From NCBI RefSeq assembly GCF_016097555.1, contig NC_054702.1:62796650-62860649 (forward strand): a stretch of DNA of 64,000 bases, read 5' to 3'. Both the position numbers and the translations under genes were made by a program. Below the pieces are notes generated by a model. The model saw nothing but the letters and a program-made list of their open reading frames with translations. It was not told where the DNA came from and made no database searches. Below, piece after piece: positions 35,325 to 47,900 of this stretch. This DNA is from Gigantopelta aegis (lineage: Eukaryota > Mollusca > Gastropoda > Neomphalida > Peltospiridae). How positions within the stretch are numbered: the first letter of the stretch is position 1; every line of letters starts with the position of its first letter.

Positions 35325-35652
35325 TTAAAAAGTTAAAGTTTGTTTTGTTTAATGATACCAATAGAGCACATTGATTAATTAATCATCGGCTATTGGGTGT
35401 GAAACATTTGGTAATTCTAACTCATAATCATCAGACGAAACCTGCTACATTTTTCCATTAGAAGCAAGGGATCTTTTATATGCACTTTCCCACAAATAGG
35501 AAAGCACATACTACGGCCTTTGACCAGTTGTGGTGCACTAGTTGGAACGAGAGAAAAAACCAATAAGTTAAATGAATCCACTGAGGTGGTTTCATCCTTT
35601 GACACAACCACTTCAGGTGTGTGCTCAACCAACTGAGCTAAATCTCACCCAT
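35325..35652 (-). mobile_element. SINE, h2 head, A-tail, complete
   Basis: Tail 'AAAGTTTGTTTTGTTTAATG' to head complement 'CAACCAACTGAGCTAAATCT'. All modules present. Confidence 0.8.
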
Positions 35653-36075
35653 TCATTGTGAAGACTTCATAGTAAAACATATTAACAAAAGAATAGCCAA
35701 ATATAGAAATAAAAAGTTTAAAAAACATCTCCATGAGCTGACAACTGTCTTAGTCTGTCGTTTAAGTATACTTTTAAAATACTTACATTTGATTATGATT
35801 TTGGAGCAGGACGTAGCCCAGTGGTTCAGCGCTCACTCCATGCAGGATCGGTGTAGGATTGATCCCTGTCGGTGGGCCTATTGGGCTATTTCTCGTTCCA
35901 GCCAGTGTACCACGACTGGTAGATCTTAGGTCATGGTATGTACTATCCTGTCTGTGGGATGATGCATATAAAAGATCCCTTGCTTCTAATATTAATAAAA
36001 AAGAGTAGCCCTTGAACTGGCAACAATGGGTTTCCTCTCTCAATATCTGTGTGGTTCTTAACCATATGTCTGACG

Positions 36076-37118
36076 TAGTGCTGCAACGATATACCGGTAT
36101 ATCGCGATGATCCATCAGCTCGATACGAACCGCGGTACAGTTTTGTGTATCGCGATTTTTACACGTTATTGTTTTCTTGTATCTTATTTGACAAACAAAC
36201 AGAAAGTGTGCAAATAACCATGCATACCACTCGTCTGTTTACGCGGTGACTTTAACTTAGCGATGGCACGAACTGGGAGCAGGCGAAAAAGTACATGCTT
36301 TTTAGCCTAGGAGATCATATCGAAGTCGATATAGTAAAGTAAAGTTTGTTTTATTTAACAACGCCACTAGAACACATTGATTTTTTTTTTTATCTTATCA
36401 TCGGCTATTGGACATCAAACATATGTCATTCTGACATTGTTTTTTAGAGGAAACCTGCTGTCGCCACATAAGCTACTCTTTTACGTCAGGCAGCAAGGGA
36501 TCTTTTATATGCACCATCCCACAGACAGGGTAGTACATACCACGGCCTTTGTTACACCAGTTGTGGAGCACTGGCTGGAACGAGAAATAGACCAATGTGT
36601 CCACCGACGGGGATCGATCCTAGACCGACCGCGCATCAAGCGAACGCCTTACCACTGGGCTACCGGTCACCCCTCGATATAGGTGACCGTCTAGTATGTG
36701 GAATATTTGTCATTGTAATGTTGGTTTGGGTTTTTTTCTCACGATTTTTGTCTGGACAAAACGTAGGGGAAATCTACCGGTAATTAAAGGTAGGTCCTAG
36801 TAGAGTACAAAAATGTTCCCTGGAGTTATCTCAAGCTGTCAAATGTCCCAATGGTGTTATCTGTTATTAACTTTCTGGACACAGTACTGAATACTCGTAC
36901 GTTATATATATATATATATGGTAATTAAAATTCATACATTTTATTCCTTTCATTTATTTATTTCATTATGTTAAATTTACACAATTGGATTTGTTTCGCT
37001 TCTGCCTTCATTAAACAAATCCATAAATATCAGATATATATCGCAATACATACTGCAATACGGTTTGTCGTATTGCAATATATCGCAATACGGTTTTGAT
37101 CGTATCGTTGCACCCCTA
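36076..37118. mobile_element. hAT element nested in SINE
   Basis: Ends 'TAGTGCTGCAACGATA' and 'ATCGTTGCACCCCTA'. The 8-base duplication is GTCTGACG (36068-36075) and GTCTGACA (37119-37126). Subterminal 'TATATCGCGAT' palindromes occur at both ends. No transposase. A SINE is inserted inside (36335-36673). Confidence 0.82.
36335..36673 (-). mobile_element. SINE nested in hAT element
   Basis: Reverse copy with tail at 36335 and head ending 'CTGGGCTACCGGTCACCCC'. Exact target duplication TCGATATAG at 36326-36334 and 36674-36682. Confidence 0.85.
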
Positions 37119-37432
37119 GTCTGACACCATATAACTGTAAATAAAATGTGTTGAGTGCATCGTTAAATAAAACATTTCTTTCTTTGATTATGATTTAAAT
37201 TCTTATTTAAGGTTGTCTTAGCACTGACTGATCTGCAGAGGCTAGTTCAGCTTTTCTCTCATTAAATTTTGCACATTACTTAAAACTTGCTTTTTAATTA
37301 ATTTGAGTAAATCCAGTTTGTTTTTGGTTGTCCTAGTTTTTGTTGTAGCTCAAACTTGCCTTTATGCCACAGAGAATTTTAAAGTGCATACATATAGCCT
37401 ACCATTTTGTGAACTAGAGCAGCCTGGTTTAA

Positions 37433-37792
37433 AGGGACATAGCCTAGTTTTTAAACCACTAACGCATATTTTATTTACTACTATAACCACTTTTGATATC
37501 GTAAATCATATTTTACTTAGATTTTATTGTTTAGATTATAAATTTCTGTACATTCGAAGTGTTTTTGGTCATCCTGGTGTTTTTAATATCTCATATTTTT
37601 TAAAACGCACGTGCATCTGATAAGTAACAGTTATGGAGTCGAGTTTTAGTCTGTTTTTAGAGGGTATTTCACCATTTCAAAGTCATAGACTCATGTTTCA
37701 CTCAATTGTAACTTTATCCAAATGTGTTACAGTTTTGTAGATTAACTAAACTTCATGTTAATTTTCACGGGTTGAAACTAGGGTATGTCCCT
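37433..37792. mobile_element. TTAA-flanked MITE, 360 bp
   Basis: Ends 'AGGGACATAGCCTAGTTT' and 'AAACTAGGGTATGTCCCT' between TTAA at 37429 and 37793. Same family as 18592-19416, sharing for example 'GAAGTGTTTTTGG' and 'ATCCTGGTGTTT' inside. Confidence 0.8.
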
Positions 37793-37796
37793 TTAA

Positions 37797-38767
37797 GCTG
37801 TCATTTGACAAATTGCCAAACATTGGAGTAGGGGTGGGGGCAAGGAGGAATGTACCCCCCACTTTGTAGCAGCAGCGATGGTTTTTATATATATTTACAT
37901 GTATTTATATATATGCATGTGTCCCCCCGCGTTTGGCACCTTCTTACGTCCGTGCCAAATGCAAATTAAAGTTGAATTTGGCAACTTATATTTCAGTGTT
38001 ATTTTGCCAAAAAGCTCATTTAAAAATCACTTATCATTTGTAAATCTACTACTATTTTGTATGGACCACTTTGGAAGATTTTGTACTCTACATAATTTTT
38101 GCCAGTTAAAACACATTAGTGGTTTTCATAACATCACTAGTGCTGGACTAACAAATGCAATGAGCTCCACATATTCAGGGCCCCACATATTCAGGGGCCC
38201 AGCATATCAACTCGTTATTTTTTTATATCTAGAGCACATTACAGCTAATAGATTACAACTGCAATTATAGGCAGTTTTCTTTTATGACTATGTAAGCCTA
38301 CAGTAGTATGGGGATAGTGCATGTGTAATATGCTACGGTTTTGCTATGGCCCCACAACTGCTTAATCTGATATTGTACAGCACTGGAGAAATGTGTCAGT
38401 CAGCCAAAATATATACGATTAGATTTTTATAAAGAACCTCAGTTTTGTTATATTCTGTCTGGCTAATGGGAATTTGCATTTGGTTAAAGATTTTGACCAA
38501 ATTTGCCAAATGTTTCATAATGTTTGTTGTTCAGCTTAAACCTGCTGGTCATTGACTTTAATTGATTTTTTTTCCTGGTATTTTTCAGATTAATTAAAAC
38601 AGTATACCTGAAGAATGTTTCCAGTTGTAGAAGTATTAAAATGTCCTTGAACTGAAGACATGTGCTATTAATACTTAGTCATAAATGTTGCTATGCAAGA
38701 TGTGATGGTGAGATCATCGGAAAAATTAACCAACCAACATTTGTGAGTTAAACATTAAACTTTTGAT
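37797..38767. other. Upstream of gene 2 ATG exon
   Basis: No feature recognised; if the upstream exon candidate is right, this is intron plus 5'UTR. Confidence 0.4.
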
Positions 38768-38927
38768 ATGGGGTGTGGCTCCTCGACAGTTGGGGTCAGC
38801 CCAGATGGACATGTGGATGGTCAGAATGGACAGATGAATGGTCATGTTACTACAGGAACAAAGAAAAAGCAGAACATAGTGACTGACAGCAACGGGAACA
38901 GACAGGATATATCCTCCAACAACCCAG
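38768..38927 (+). CDS. Gene 2 exon 1 (MGCG acylation signal)
   Basis: ATG at 38768, donor 'CCAG|gtagt', phase 1 out. It encodes 53 residues, Gly/Asn/Asp-rich and probably disordered, with a KKK patch. Upstream sequence is AT-rich. Confidence 0.8.
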
Positions 38928-41900
38928 GTAGTATTTTTATTGACAATATAATTAAACCAGTTACTTAAATTACAAATCCACCTAATGGAACAGAACAGAA
39001 TATATAAAATTTTGCTTTGCAACATATTTTAAATTATATTTCATTAGGTGGTGGTGTGGGATGTAGGCCAGTGAACAAAGATGGTTCATAGGATCAATTA
39101 GCCATTGCTCCAAGCAGCACCCCACAACTGGTACATCAAAGGCCATGGTATGTGCTGTCCTGGCTATGGGAAAGTACATATAAAAGACTCCTTGCAAGCT
39201 GCTTTTAGTAGGAATAGCAGGATAGCAGGACCATAGCAAGATTTTTTTGGGTGGGGGCAGATGAATTCTTGGAACAAACAAGCATGGAAGGTGCAAGACA
39301 CTGGGGGTTCTTTGGCCATGCTCTATCCCTCCACACCCCTAGAAAATTTTAAAATGTAGAGGCTCTAAAATATCATTTTGCAGCTATTTTAGAGAGGTTG
39401 CATACTTAAAACGTTGATATCAATAACCAGTAAGATAAGTTCATGCAAAATAAGTTCATGCAATAAATAGGAACTGGAAGCAAAAACAATGTATTTGAGG
39501 TTCTGTATATTTATTAAAAACTTTGTTTTCTGTAGAACTTATGAGCTCAAACAGCATTAGCGTTGCCAAGAAATGTAAATTTATAGGATTGATGTCACTT
39601 AACAAAGCATAGTGCATGTGTGTCCAGTATGGATTTTTAGCATCCAGTATGGGTATTTAGCATCATATTTGGCTTTTTGTGTATAAGACTATTATTATTG
39701 TTCAATCACATGGTATAAAGGAGGCGATTTGATTAAAACAGATATATAGAAGATATATATAGCTGTATAATATAAGACAAATAGCTACTTATTACAAGCC
39801 AACCAGCCTTGGTAGTGTAGTGGTTAAGCCATCAGACTTAAAGCTGGTAGGTACTGGGTTCACATCCTGGTGCCATGCAGAGCAAGTTTAATGCCTCAGT
39901 GGTTCGATTGAGTAGGTTTGCTTGTATACAGAGTTATATGAATTTATCCATATGTAGTTATTGTGTATTGTTTTATCCTTCATGTTTTAATCACGGGTGC
40001 AGAAATGGAAAATATTTAACTATAGCCTGCCGGAACAGGACCAACTAAAATTTACTAGCCCGCCAGAACTTCTACTAGTCCACCAATCTATAGAACAATA
40101 TATTGTTAGCAATATTATAATATACAGTGTCTTCATTTCCAATTAAATACTAGTATATAGATATATTGATAAAACATTAATTATTAATGACACCTGGTAA
40201 GTGATCAGCATTACGTGTCAAACGAAACCGAAGAGACAGGTAGACCGTCGGGCTGGTAGTTCCATTTTTTTAAATCGTCCGTAAGAATGTTTACTCACAT
40301 TTGGCGAGCGGGCGAGTACTTTCTACAGTCCTGTTTAATAGACTGGTGGAATCCTAGTTTTGTTACTTGTGTTTGTTAGTAATACAGTGAAACCCCACTA
40401 AGATGGACATCCACAGGTCCAAGTTAAAAAAAAATGTAGATCCAGTTTTGAAGGGTTTGAATTTTCTAAGTAGTTACAAACTCATATTCTGCACTGCTAA
40501 TTGGGGTTTCTGCTGCATTAGTACATGTCTACCCTAAAATAATAATTAATAATTTGCAGTAACTTGAGCAACTAATGAGAATCTCCATGAATAACTGGTT
40601 TTAGCCATAATTTCAATATTTCCCTTGAACTTAGGTGATATGCAAATTTGTTTTCCAGATTTTTTTGCACAATGTTTTGAGATATTGAGCTGAAATTTTG
40701 TTTATAGCTTTATCATGTACTGTTTTAGATTAAAATTGACTTTCATGGTGATTTATCAATTTTTGACCCAGTTATGGTCCTTGAACTTAGGAGATACGAA
40801 AATGTTTTTTCCATGTTTTCTTTTGGCAGTGCCTCAATGTTTTGTGTAATGCTTCATCATGTTCTGTTAGAGATCATTTTTGACTTTCATGGCAATTAAA
40901 ACAAAATTCACAGAGTTATGGCCCTTGAATTTAGGAGATACAAAAGTATGTTGGGCCCAGTAGGGGACGTCACATGTATTGCTTTAGTGGTACTGTCAGA
41001 ATGCTTGTTTTAATTAGGCAAAATATTTTGTTAGTTAGAAATAACTGCCATTTTTGAAGTTTAATAGATAATTTGACAAAATGTTCTGCTGACCTAGCTC
41101 TGTTGGTTGAGTGCTAGCCTGAGGTGCTTGCATCACAGAATCAAACCACCTTGACCTTGGTGGATCCATTCAAATGATTGGGGTTTTTTTTCTTGTTCCA
41201 ACCAGGGCACCACATCTGGTTAAAGGCTGTGGTATGTGCTTTCCTGTCTGTGGGAAAGTGCATGTTAAAGATTCCTTGCTGCTAATGGAATAATGTAGCA
41301 GGTTTTCTCTGATGACTATGTGTCAGAATTACTAAATGTTTGACATCCAATAGCCAATGATTAAAGTGCTCTAGTGGTGTCGTTAAACAATAAAACTTTA
41401 ACTTTGTAGGCCTACACCGTACATAATTTGTGGTACATCTTGACAACCCCCTTCCCATGTGATCATTTCTGAAACAGCCTATTACGATAGCTAATATGAA
41501 AAAAAAGAAGAACAAATATAAAACAAAAAGATCGCCTATTAAATTTATACACGATGTCGGAGCGGGACGTAGCCCAGTGGTTCAGCACTCACTCGATGCA
41601 CGATCGGTGTGGGATCAATCCCCGTCGGTGGGCCCATTGGGTTATTTCTCGTTCCAACCAGTGCACCACGACTGGTATATCAAAGGCTGTGGTATGTACT
41701 ACCCTGTCTGTGGGATGGTGCATATAAAAGATCCCTTGCTGCTAATAAAAAAAGAGAGCCCATAAAGTGGCGACAGCGGGTTTCCTTTCTCAATATCTGA
41801 GTGGTCCTTAAACATATGTCTGACGCCATATAACCGTAAATAAAATGTGTCCAGTGCGTCATTAAATAAAACATTTCTTTCTTTATACAAGATGTCTTTC

Positions 41901-44900
41901 ATTTCCTAGTAATATTGAGGGTTTGTATGACAGATGTTTTCACAAAATAGGGTAAATTATTAATGTGAAGTATATGTAGCAGAACAACCGCGTGTGTTGG
42001 TGGAATTGTATATTATACATGTAGAAATAGTCTTTGCTCTGTATGCTTACAGTATTAAATGTAATGGAAAAACAGCGTTGCAGAAGCCTATTGTCTTGTG
42101 TGAATCAATCTGTTTACTTCAAACATAACATCATCACCATGGTAGCAGTTGTTGACATAGTGATTGTAATGGTTATTAAAGGAAGATACAATTAAAAGTG
42201 GTTGCTTGATATACTTTACTGTGTGTATAACTATGCACCTAGAAGTGACAATGTCATTCAGTAGTGGGACATTCCCCATTCCATTAAAAGTTAAAATCTG
42301 TTTTGTTTAACACCACTGGAGCACATTGATTAAACATTGGATGTCAAACATCAGTTGGTAATTCTGACATGTAGTCTTTAGAGGAAACCAGCTACATTTT
42401 TCCTTCGGTAGGAGGGGATCTTTAAAACCGGTATGCACTTTTTTCCCCCAAGATATCACATACCACAGCCTTTGATATATATCAATTGTAGGGTACTGGT
42501 TGAGACAGTGGGAAAAAAACATTGGATCTGCCGAGGTAGTTTGATCTTACGAACCAGGTACCTCAGGCTAGCACTCTTCAAACTCAACTAAATTGTGCCA
42601 TCACCCAAAACCACCCCCTCCCCATTGAGTGTTCCATGACTAACATATAAAAAAGACACATCTCTTGTTTTATGCAAGTAAATGACATGCATGTCCATTA
42701 GCTTTAAACATGAGCATAAGCCAATAAGTGAAAGTCTGGATTTATGGCCTGTCACTAATTAAGCATTGTGCACACACTGATACAGTTTGGAATTCTTACT
42801 TGGCCATTTTGTATATTTTGTGGTCTGTTTATATAAGAATTGTTTGTCTCATTTTTTGTGAATTTATGGATGTATAAGTCACAAATTGTATAAAATCGCG
42901 TAGCATAGCAAAGCGACATTATACTAAATTTGTGACAGTTATACATCAATAAGTTCACAACAAAATTATAAACAATTTTTATATTTACAAACAGCACAAC
43001 TTATTTATTTAAAAATACACATAATTCATTTTTGACATTCCATATTTTTTCAATACTTTATCCATTGGAGCATGTCACCCCCCCCCCCCCCCCCCCCCCC
43101 CCAAACATTGCTTCCTATAGTTCCCTATTACAATTTGAGCACAAGCAGCTGAACACACCATAATTAGTTAAAATATGCATAAATCAGCTTCTAATGTTCT
43201 TTTCATGACCTGTTTTAGATAATGAATTCTCAGCTGGTGTAATGATGTAATTTTCTGATGTTTATCGAAGGATAACATTCAGTCTTTGTGCGACGTTGTT
43301 CAATCAGAATAGAGTAAATCGTACAACAGCTGAAAGATTGTAGTTGTGTTTGTGCATTGCCCAAGCATCTTGTGTATACCGCAACCAGTAAACAAATATC
43401 TTCCATGGTTTACATGGTCATAATGGGTTATCCAAAAACTAAATGGGTTACCTCAACTTGTTGTGTAACCCATAAATGGTTTTCACATTTTTGTTTTGTT
43501 AGAGGTCTGTGTGTTTTAGTATTACAAATATTCCACCTCAAACAAGTGTAGAAAACAGTAACATCAGTAGAAGTGTGAGTGATCTTGCAGTATGAACTGA
43601 AAGCAAGTTTCTAGTTACGTCAAATGGTAGAAAGGTGCCAGAAAGCAGTGGTTGAAAAAAAATGACTAGCACACAACCCCAGATACATGTAATGCATCAT
43701 TTGTATTGCTTAATTAGTCTCGTCATTTAGAAAGTAGATGGTTTTTGCTACCTGTTGATTACATCATTCTGTAAACAAAGGTAGTATGTGATGTCAAGTA
43801 ACTTGAAACATTAACTAAAGCCCGCTTTAGGGATTAATTTTCTTGAGAAACCATTTACAAAAGGACTCCTGCCAGAAACTGTTACATGTAGTCTGCCATC
43901 CTCCAAATACTGCTGATAACATTGAAAATATAATATTAGAACCTAAAACATTTTATTTTGTAGTGCCGAGGGGCATTGCCTTCGAAGTATGTCTAGATGA
44001 CCGGCCAACTGCTAGTCTCATTGCCAAGCATCCTCCAAGACTAAAGGTAGGTGCTGATGTAATCTAGTATTCTAAAAATCTCACCTTATTGACAGTCCAG
44101 TGATAAAAACTCTGTAAATTCATAAATTAATTTGGGATATTATACTTCTGGGTCCTAAACAGTACAAACAGAATAAAGATATGTTGCTTCTTTTGAACAT
44201 GTATCAGTAATACAACAAATCATGGAATCATAACAAATGATTAACTACATGTAGCTCTATGTTAAATTTGTTAATTATTAAACTTTGGCCACTCAAGGTT
44301 AGTTAGTCAATGCAGGAATATATATTTAAAAAACAAGAAAAACAAGCAAATATTTCACACCATGATTTCTTTTTTTTGATTGGTCAACAGATAACACCTA
44401 TATTGAGACCTCCGTAACTTAACAGTAGAAAAACAGATGCAGTAGACTGAGTAGTAATAATACTAAATAATAGAATTTGATAATATAATATTATACATTG
44501 ACCAAATATATAAAGTTAAATTATATATATATACGCAAAGAAAGAGAGAAGAGAATTGAGAAAATGTGGAGGAAAGAGTAGCATACAAACACTGTTTGGA
44601 GAATATTACCCGGTAAAAGCCATATAAATTCAGTTAAGACAAAATGCTATTCTAACAACATATCTAATCGTAGATTGCTTGGTGTTATATTTCAGAAATT
44701 AGAACCCTTGAACCTGCCAAAGCTCACTCCAGAAATGCTGGCACAAAAGCAGAAGCTAGCTGATGAAAAACGAGAATTGGTAAGTAACTTCAATACATTT
44801 TTTAATCAAACTAAAGTTCTCTGATCAGTGTATCTTCAAGAAGATACTGGGTTAATTCTGCACTCTCTATCTCAATGGTTCTAAGATTGATCAAGCACAT

Positions 44901-47900
44901 TTCATGTATCCTTGTAGTGGCGACAGTGGGTTTCCTCTAAAAATCTGTGTGGTCCTTAACCATATGTCTGACGCCATATAACCGTAAATAAAATGTGTTG
45001 AGTGCGTCGTTAAATAAAACATTTCTTTCTTTCTTTCCTCTGAGTTAGCACATGTTCCAACCATTATACTGTGACTGATATATGAATGGCTCTCTATATA
45101 TATGTCTGCTTTTTAGGAAGACTTGTATTAGCCTTTGCTGCTAATTACCACAATGGTTGGTTGCACTTTTTTGTTCTAGCAGGAAAATGGTCACCTGTAC
45201 AAGATTAAAAGAATCCTTTATATGTGTCCATGTGGGACATGGCTATTCCACCAGAGGGTACATAATAATTTGTTGTCAGGGATGAGGCTTGCCAAGTCCC
45301 TGACATCATATTATGTACCCAAGGGTGGAATAGTCCTGTTCCACATGGATACACATAATGGAGGATTATTTTTCTCCCATCCATAGATGAAAAACAAGCA
45401 TTTTGGGAAAACTTGAAAAACCTACATTTATTATTTTTTATCTTACAATAAAATAATCATAACCATTCAAACGATTGTACCCAAAAATGGTTTATACTGA
45501 AAGTATAAACTGCAAATGATAGTATAATTTCATTATGAATGCAGGTTTCCTTGTTTTTATGAAATATAAAAAGCATTTCTTGCGTTATTTTGCCGTTTAT
45601 GTGACGTCACCCATTGTTCATATCAGCTCAAACTATAGAAGTCACATGGTCATGCAAGAACGATTTATTCCGCATGGGCTGACATTATGGAATACGTCTG
45701 TCTTGCATGGCTAGGGATGGGAGAAACATGTCTCTGTGAATTATATATTGTAAACAGTAACATCTAAATTCTACCGATGCCATTTACAAGTCCAGACAAA
45801 AACCAGATAGAAACATCTGTGGGATGCGTTTTGTTGTTATATCTGTCAGTGCACATTTTTCACTGGATTAATGCAAGAATGTCATATTTTCACAAATTCT
45901 GTATTGAGAAAAACAAGCATAAAATAAGTTACATTTTGAATTTATATTCTTTATGTACGTCATGCCTTATCCTGATTAAATGATAGGACAGAAAAATATC
46001 TGTGCTTTTTTTTTCTAAATTGACACCAGCAACCTGCCAATAAATTTTAAATAAAACATGAAAATATATTGAACAATTTTGCTTTGTGATACACATATAT
46101 GACATTTTAGCACCAAATTTGGTTGTACAAGAGGAGTGACAACATTAAATTAGTAGAGTTACATAAGAACCATCATCCAGAAAGGTCAATGTTAAGATGG
46201 GTGAACCATTTGATAACCTTTGTCAGTATTAATCTTTTGAAAAACACTTTTTGTAGGCATTACAAAAAAAAATAAAGAAATCTCAGAAATCATCAAAACG
46301 ACGCAATGAGCTGCTAAAAGCAAGAGAATTTGAGGAACAACGTCGGCGAGAAGAACAAATGAAGGTTGTAATCATATTTGTTTAATGTGTAGTTAAAATT
46401 TATGTATGTTTATGGGACTATAGGTTTTGACCTTCTGTTTGTCTGTCTGTCCATCAGTCTGTCCATCTATCCACATAGTTTTCCAGATGTATTTTCGCAA
46501 TGCCTCAAGAGATTGAGATGAAATTTTGTGTATATAGCTTTATCATAATGTGTTACAGATCAAGTTTGACTTTCATGGGGATTGACACTTTTTTGACAGT
46601 TATGTCCATTGAATTTAGAAGATACGAAATTTTTTATTATTATATTTTAATGGGTGCCCAGCCATGTTGGCATCAGGTTTAATGAAAAGGCAGATTCAGC
46701 TGCCACGTCTGCTTTAGATTTGCCTCATGCCGGGGTTAGTGTGCCTTATACTGATTTTAAATATAGTATCAACCAATTTATCTTTTCGACTTGGCAACAT
46801 GATTAGGATGGTGCGGTTGTGAACAAGCTTCATGTTATCAAGCCAGTCTCGGGAAAGTGGCAGTCCTATAAACAGTGCAGGAAGGATGAAATAGTCTTGT
46901 GTCGTGCTCGTATTGGTCATACCTACTTGACCCATTCATTTATCTTGAAGAAAAGTCCTCCACCTCAGTGTGAGCACTGTCAGCGTACTCTGACAGTACG
47001 CCACATTTTGGTGGAGTTTAAGCATCTGACAGAAACTAGAAAAGATAACGAAATGTGATGGAATCATTCTATCCCATCCAGAACTTATATTACAGCTTCT
47101 ATGTGATACTGACTTTTATTCTAAATTTTAATTGTATCTACTATCTGTGATATTTGTATTTTTTGCACAGTTCTTTACACTGTGTTGTAATTTAACTGTT
47201 GAATTTATATTGATGTTTTGCCTTTTTCCAATAGCTGATCTATTTTTCGTGCTGGGGTGTCATTAAACATTCATTCATTCCTGGATATTTGATATTTTAT
47301 GTAATATAATTATGTTTATAAATAAATCAAGTTTGTTTTGTTTAATGACACCACTAGAGCACATTGATTTATTAATTATCGGCTATTGGTTGTCATATAG
47401 TCTTAGAAAGGAAACCTGCTACATTTTCCATTAGTAGCAAGGAATCTTTTATATGCACCATCACACAGACAGGATAGCACATACCACAGCCTTTGATATA
47501 TCAGTCGATCCCAAACCAACCACGTATCAAGCGAGCCCTTTACCTCTGGGCTTCGTCCCACCCCAATTATGTTTATAGTGCTAATACTAATTACTAATAC
47601 TGATGTGGTGGCAACATGTTCTTTAAACTTTCTTTATTAACATCTTAATAGATGTTGTGAATTTAGAGTGTATACTGGTATGTTTATAGTGTGCCCTTAT
47701 TAACAGATTATGGAGCAGCTCAAATTGGCAGAGTTGAAGAGGGAAGCTAAGCTGGAGGAAATTAAAGAAAGACAGAGATTGAAGGAAGAACGAGCACGGA
47801 GAGCTAGAGAAAAGGTTTCATTTGTCTCTAGTTTATGTTACAACTGCACTGGCCACAAAATAGGTTTTAACACTTGTAGTTAAAGCATCACCGAAGTAAT

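Larger units (their letters stand above)
35802..37185 (+). mobile_element. SINE, h1 head, B-tail, split by hAT
   Basis: Exact target duplication GATTATGATTT at 35791-35801 and 37186-37196. The SINE is 35802-36075 plus 37119-37185 (about 340 bases), with the hAT element between. Confidence 0.87.

Noticed and set aside
41560..41640. A tRNA gene
   Set aside because: A and B boxes are there, but no cloverleaf closes; they are the head of a SINE. The same holds for the heads at 14280, 39800 and 50090.
41496..41800. 89-residue open frame
   Set aside because: Covers the h1/B SINE and reads the SINE core in frame; similar frames recur in most SINE copies.
43078..43102. C-run as a functional element
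   Set aside because: Homopolymers like this and those at 23130, 35047 and 56865 are more likely slippage or assembly-sensitive sites.
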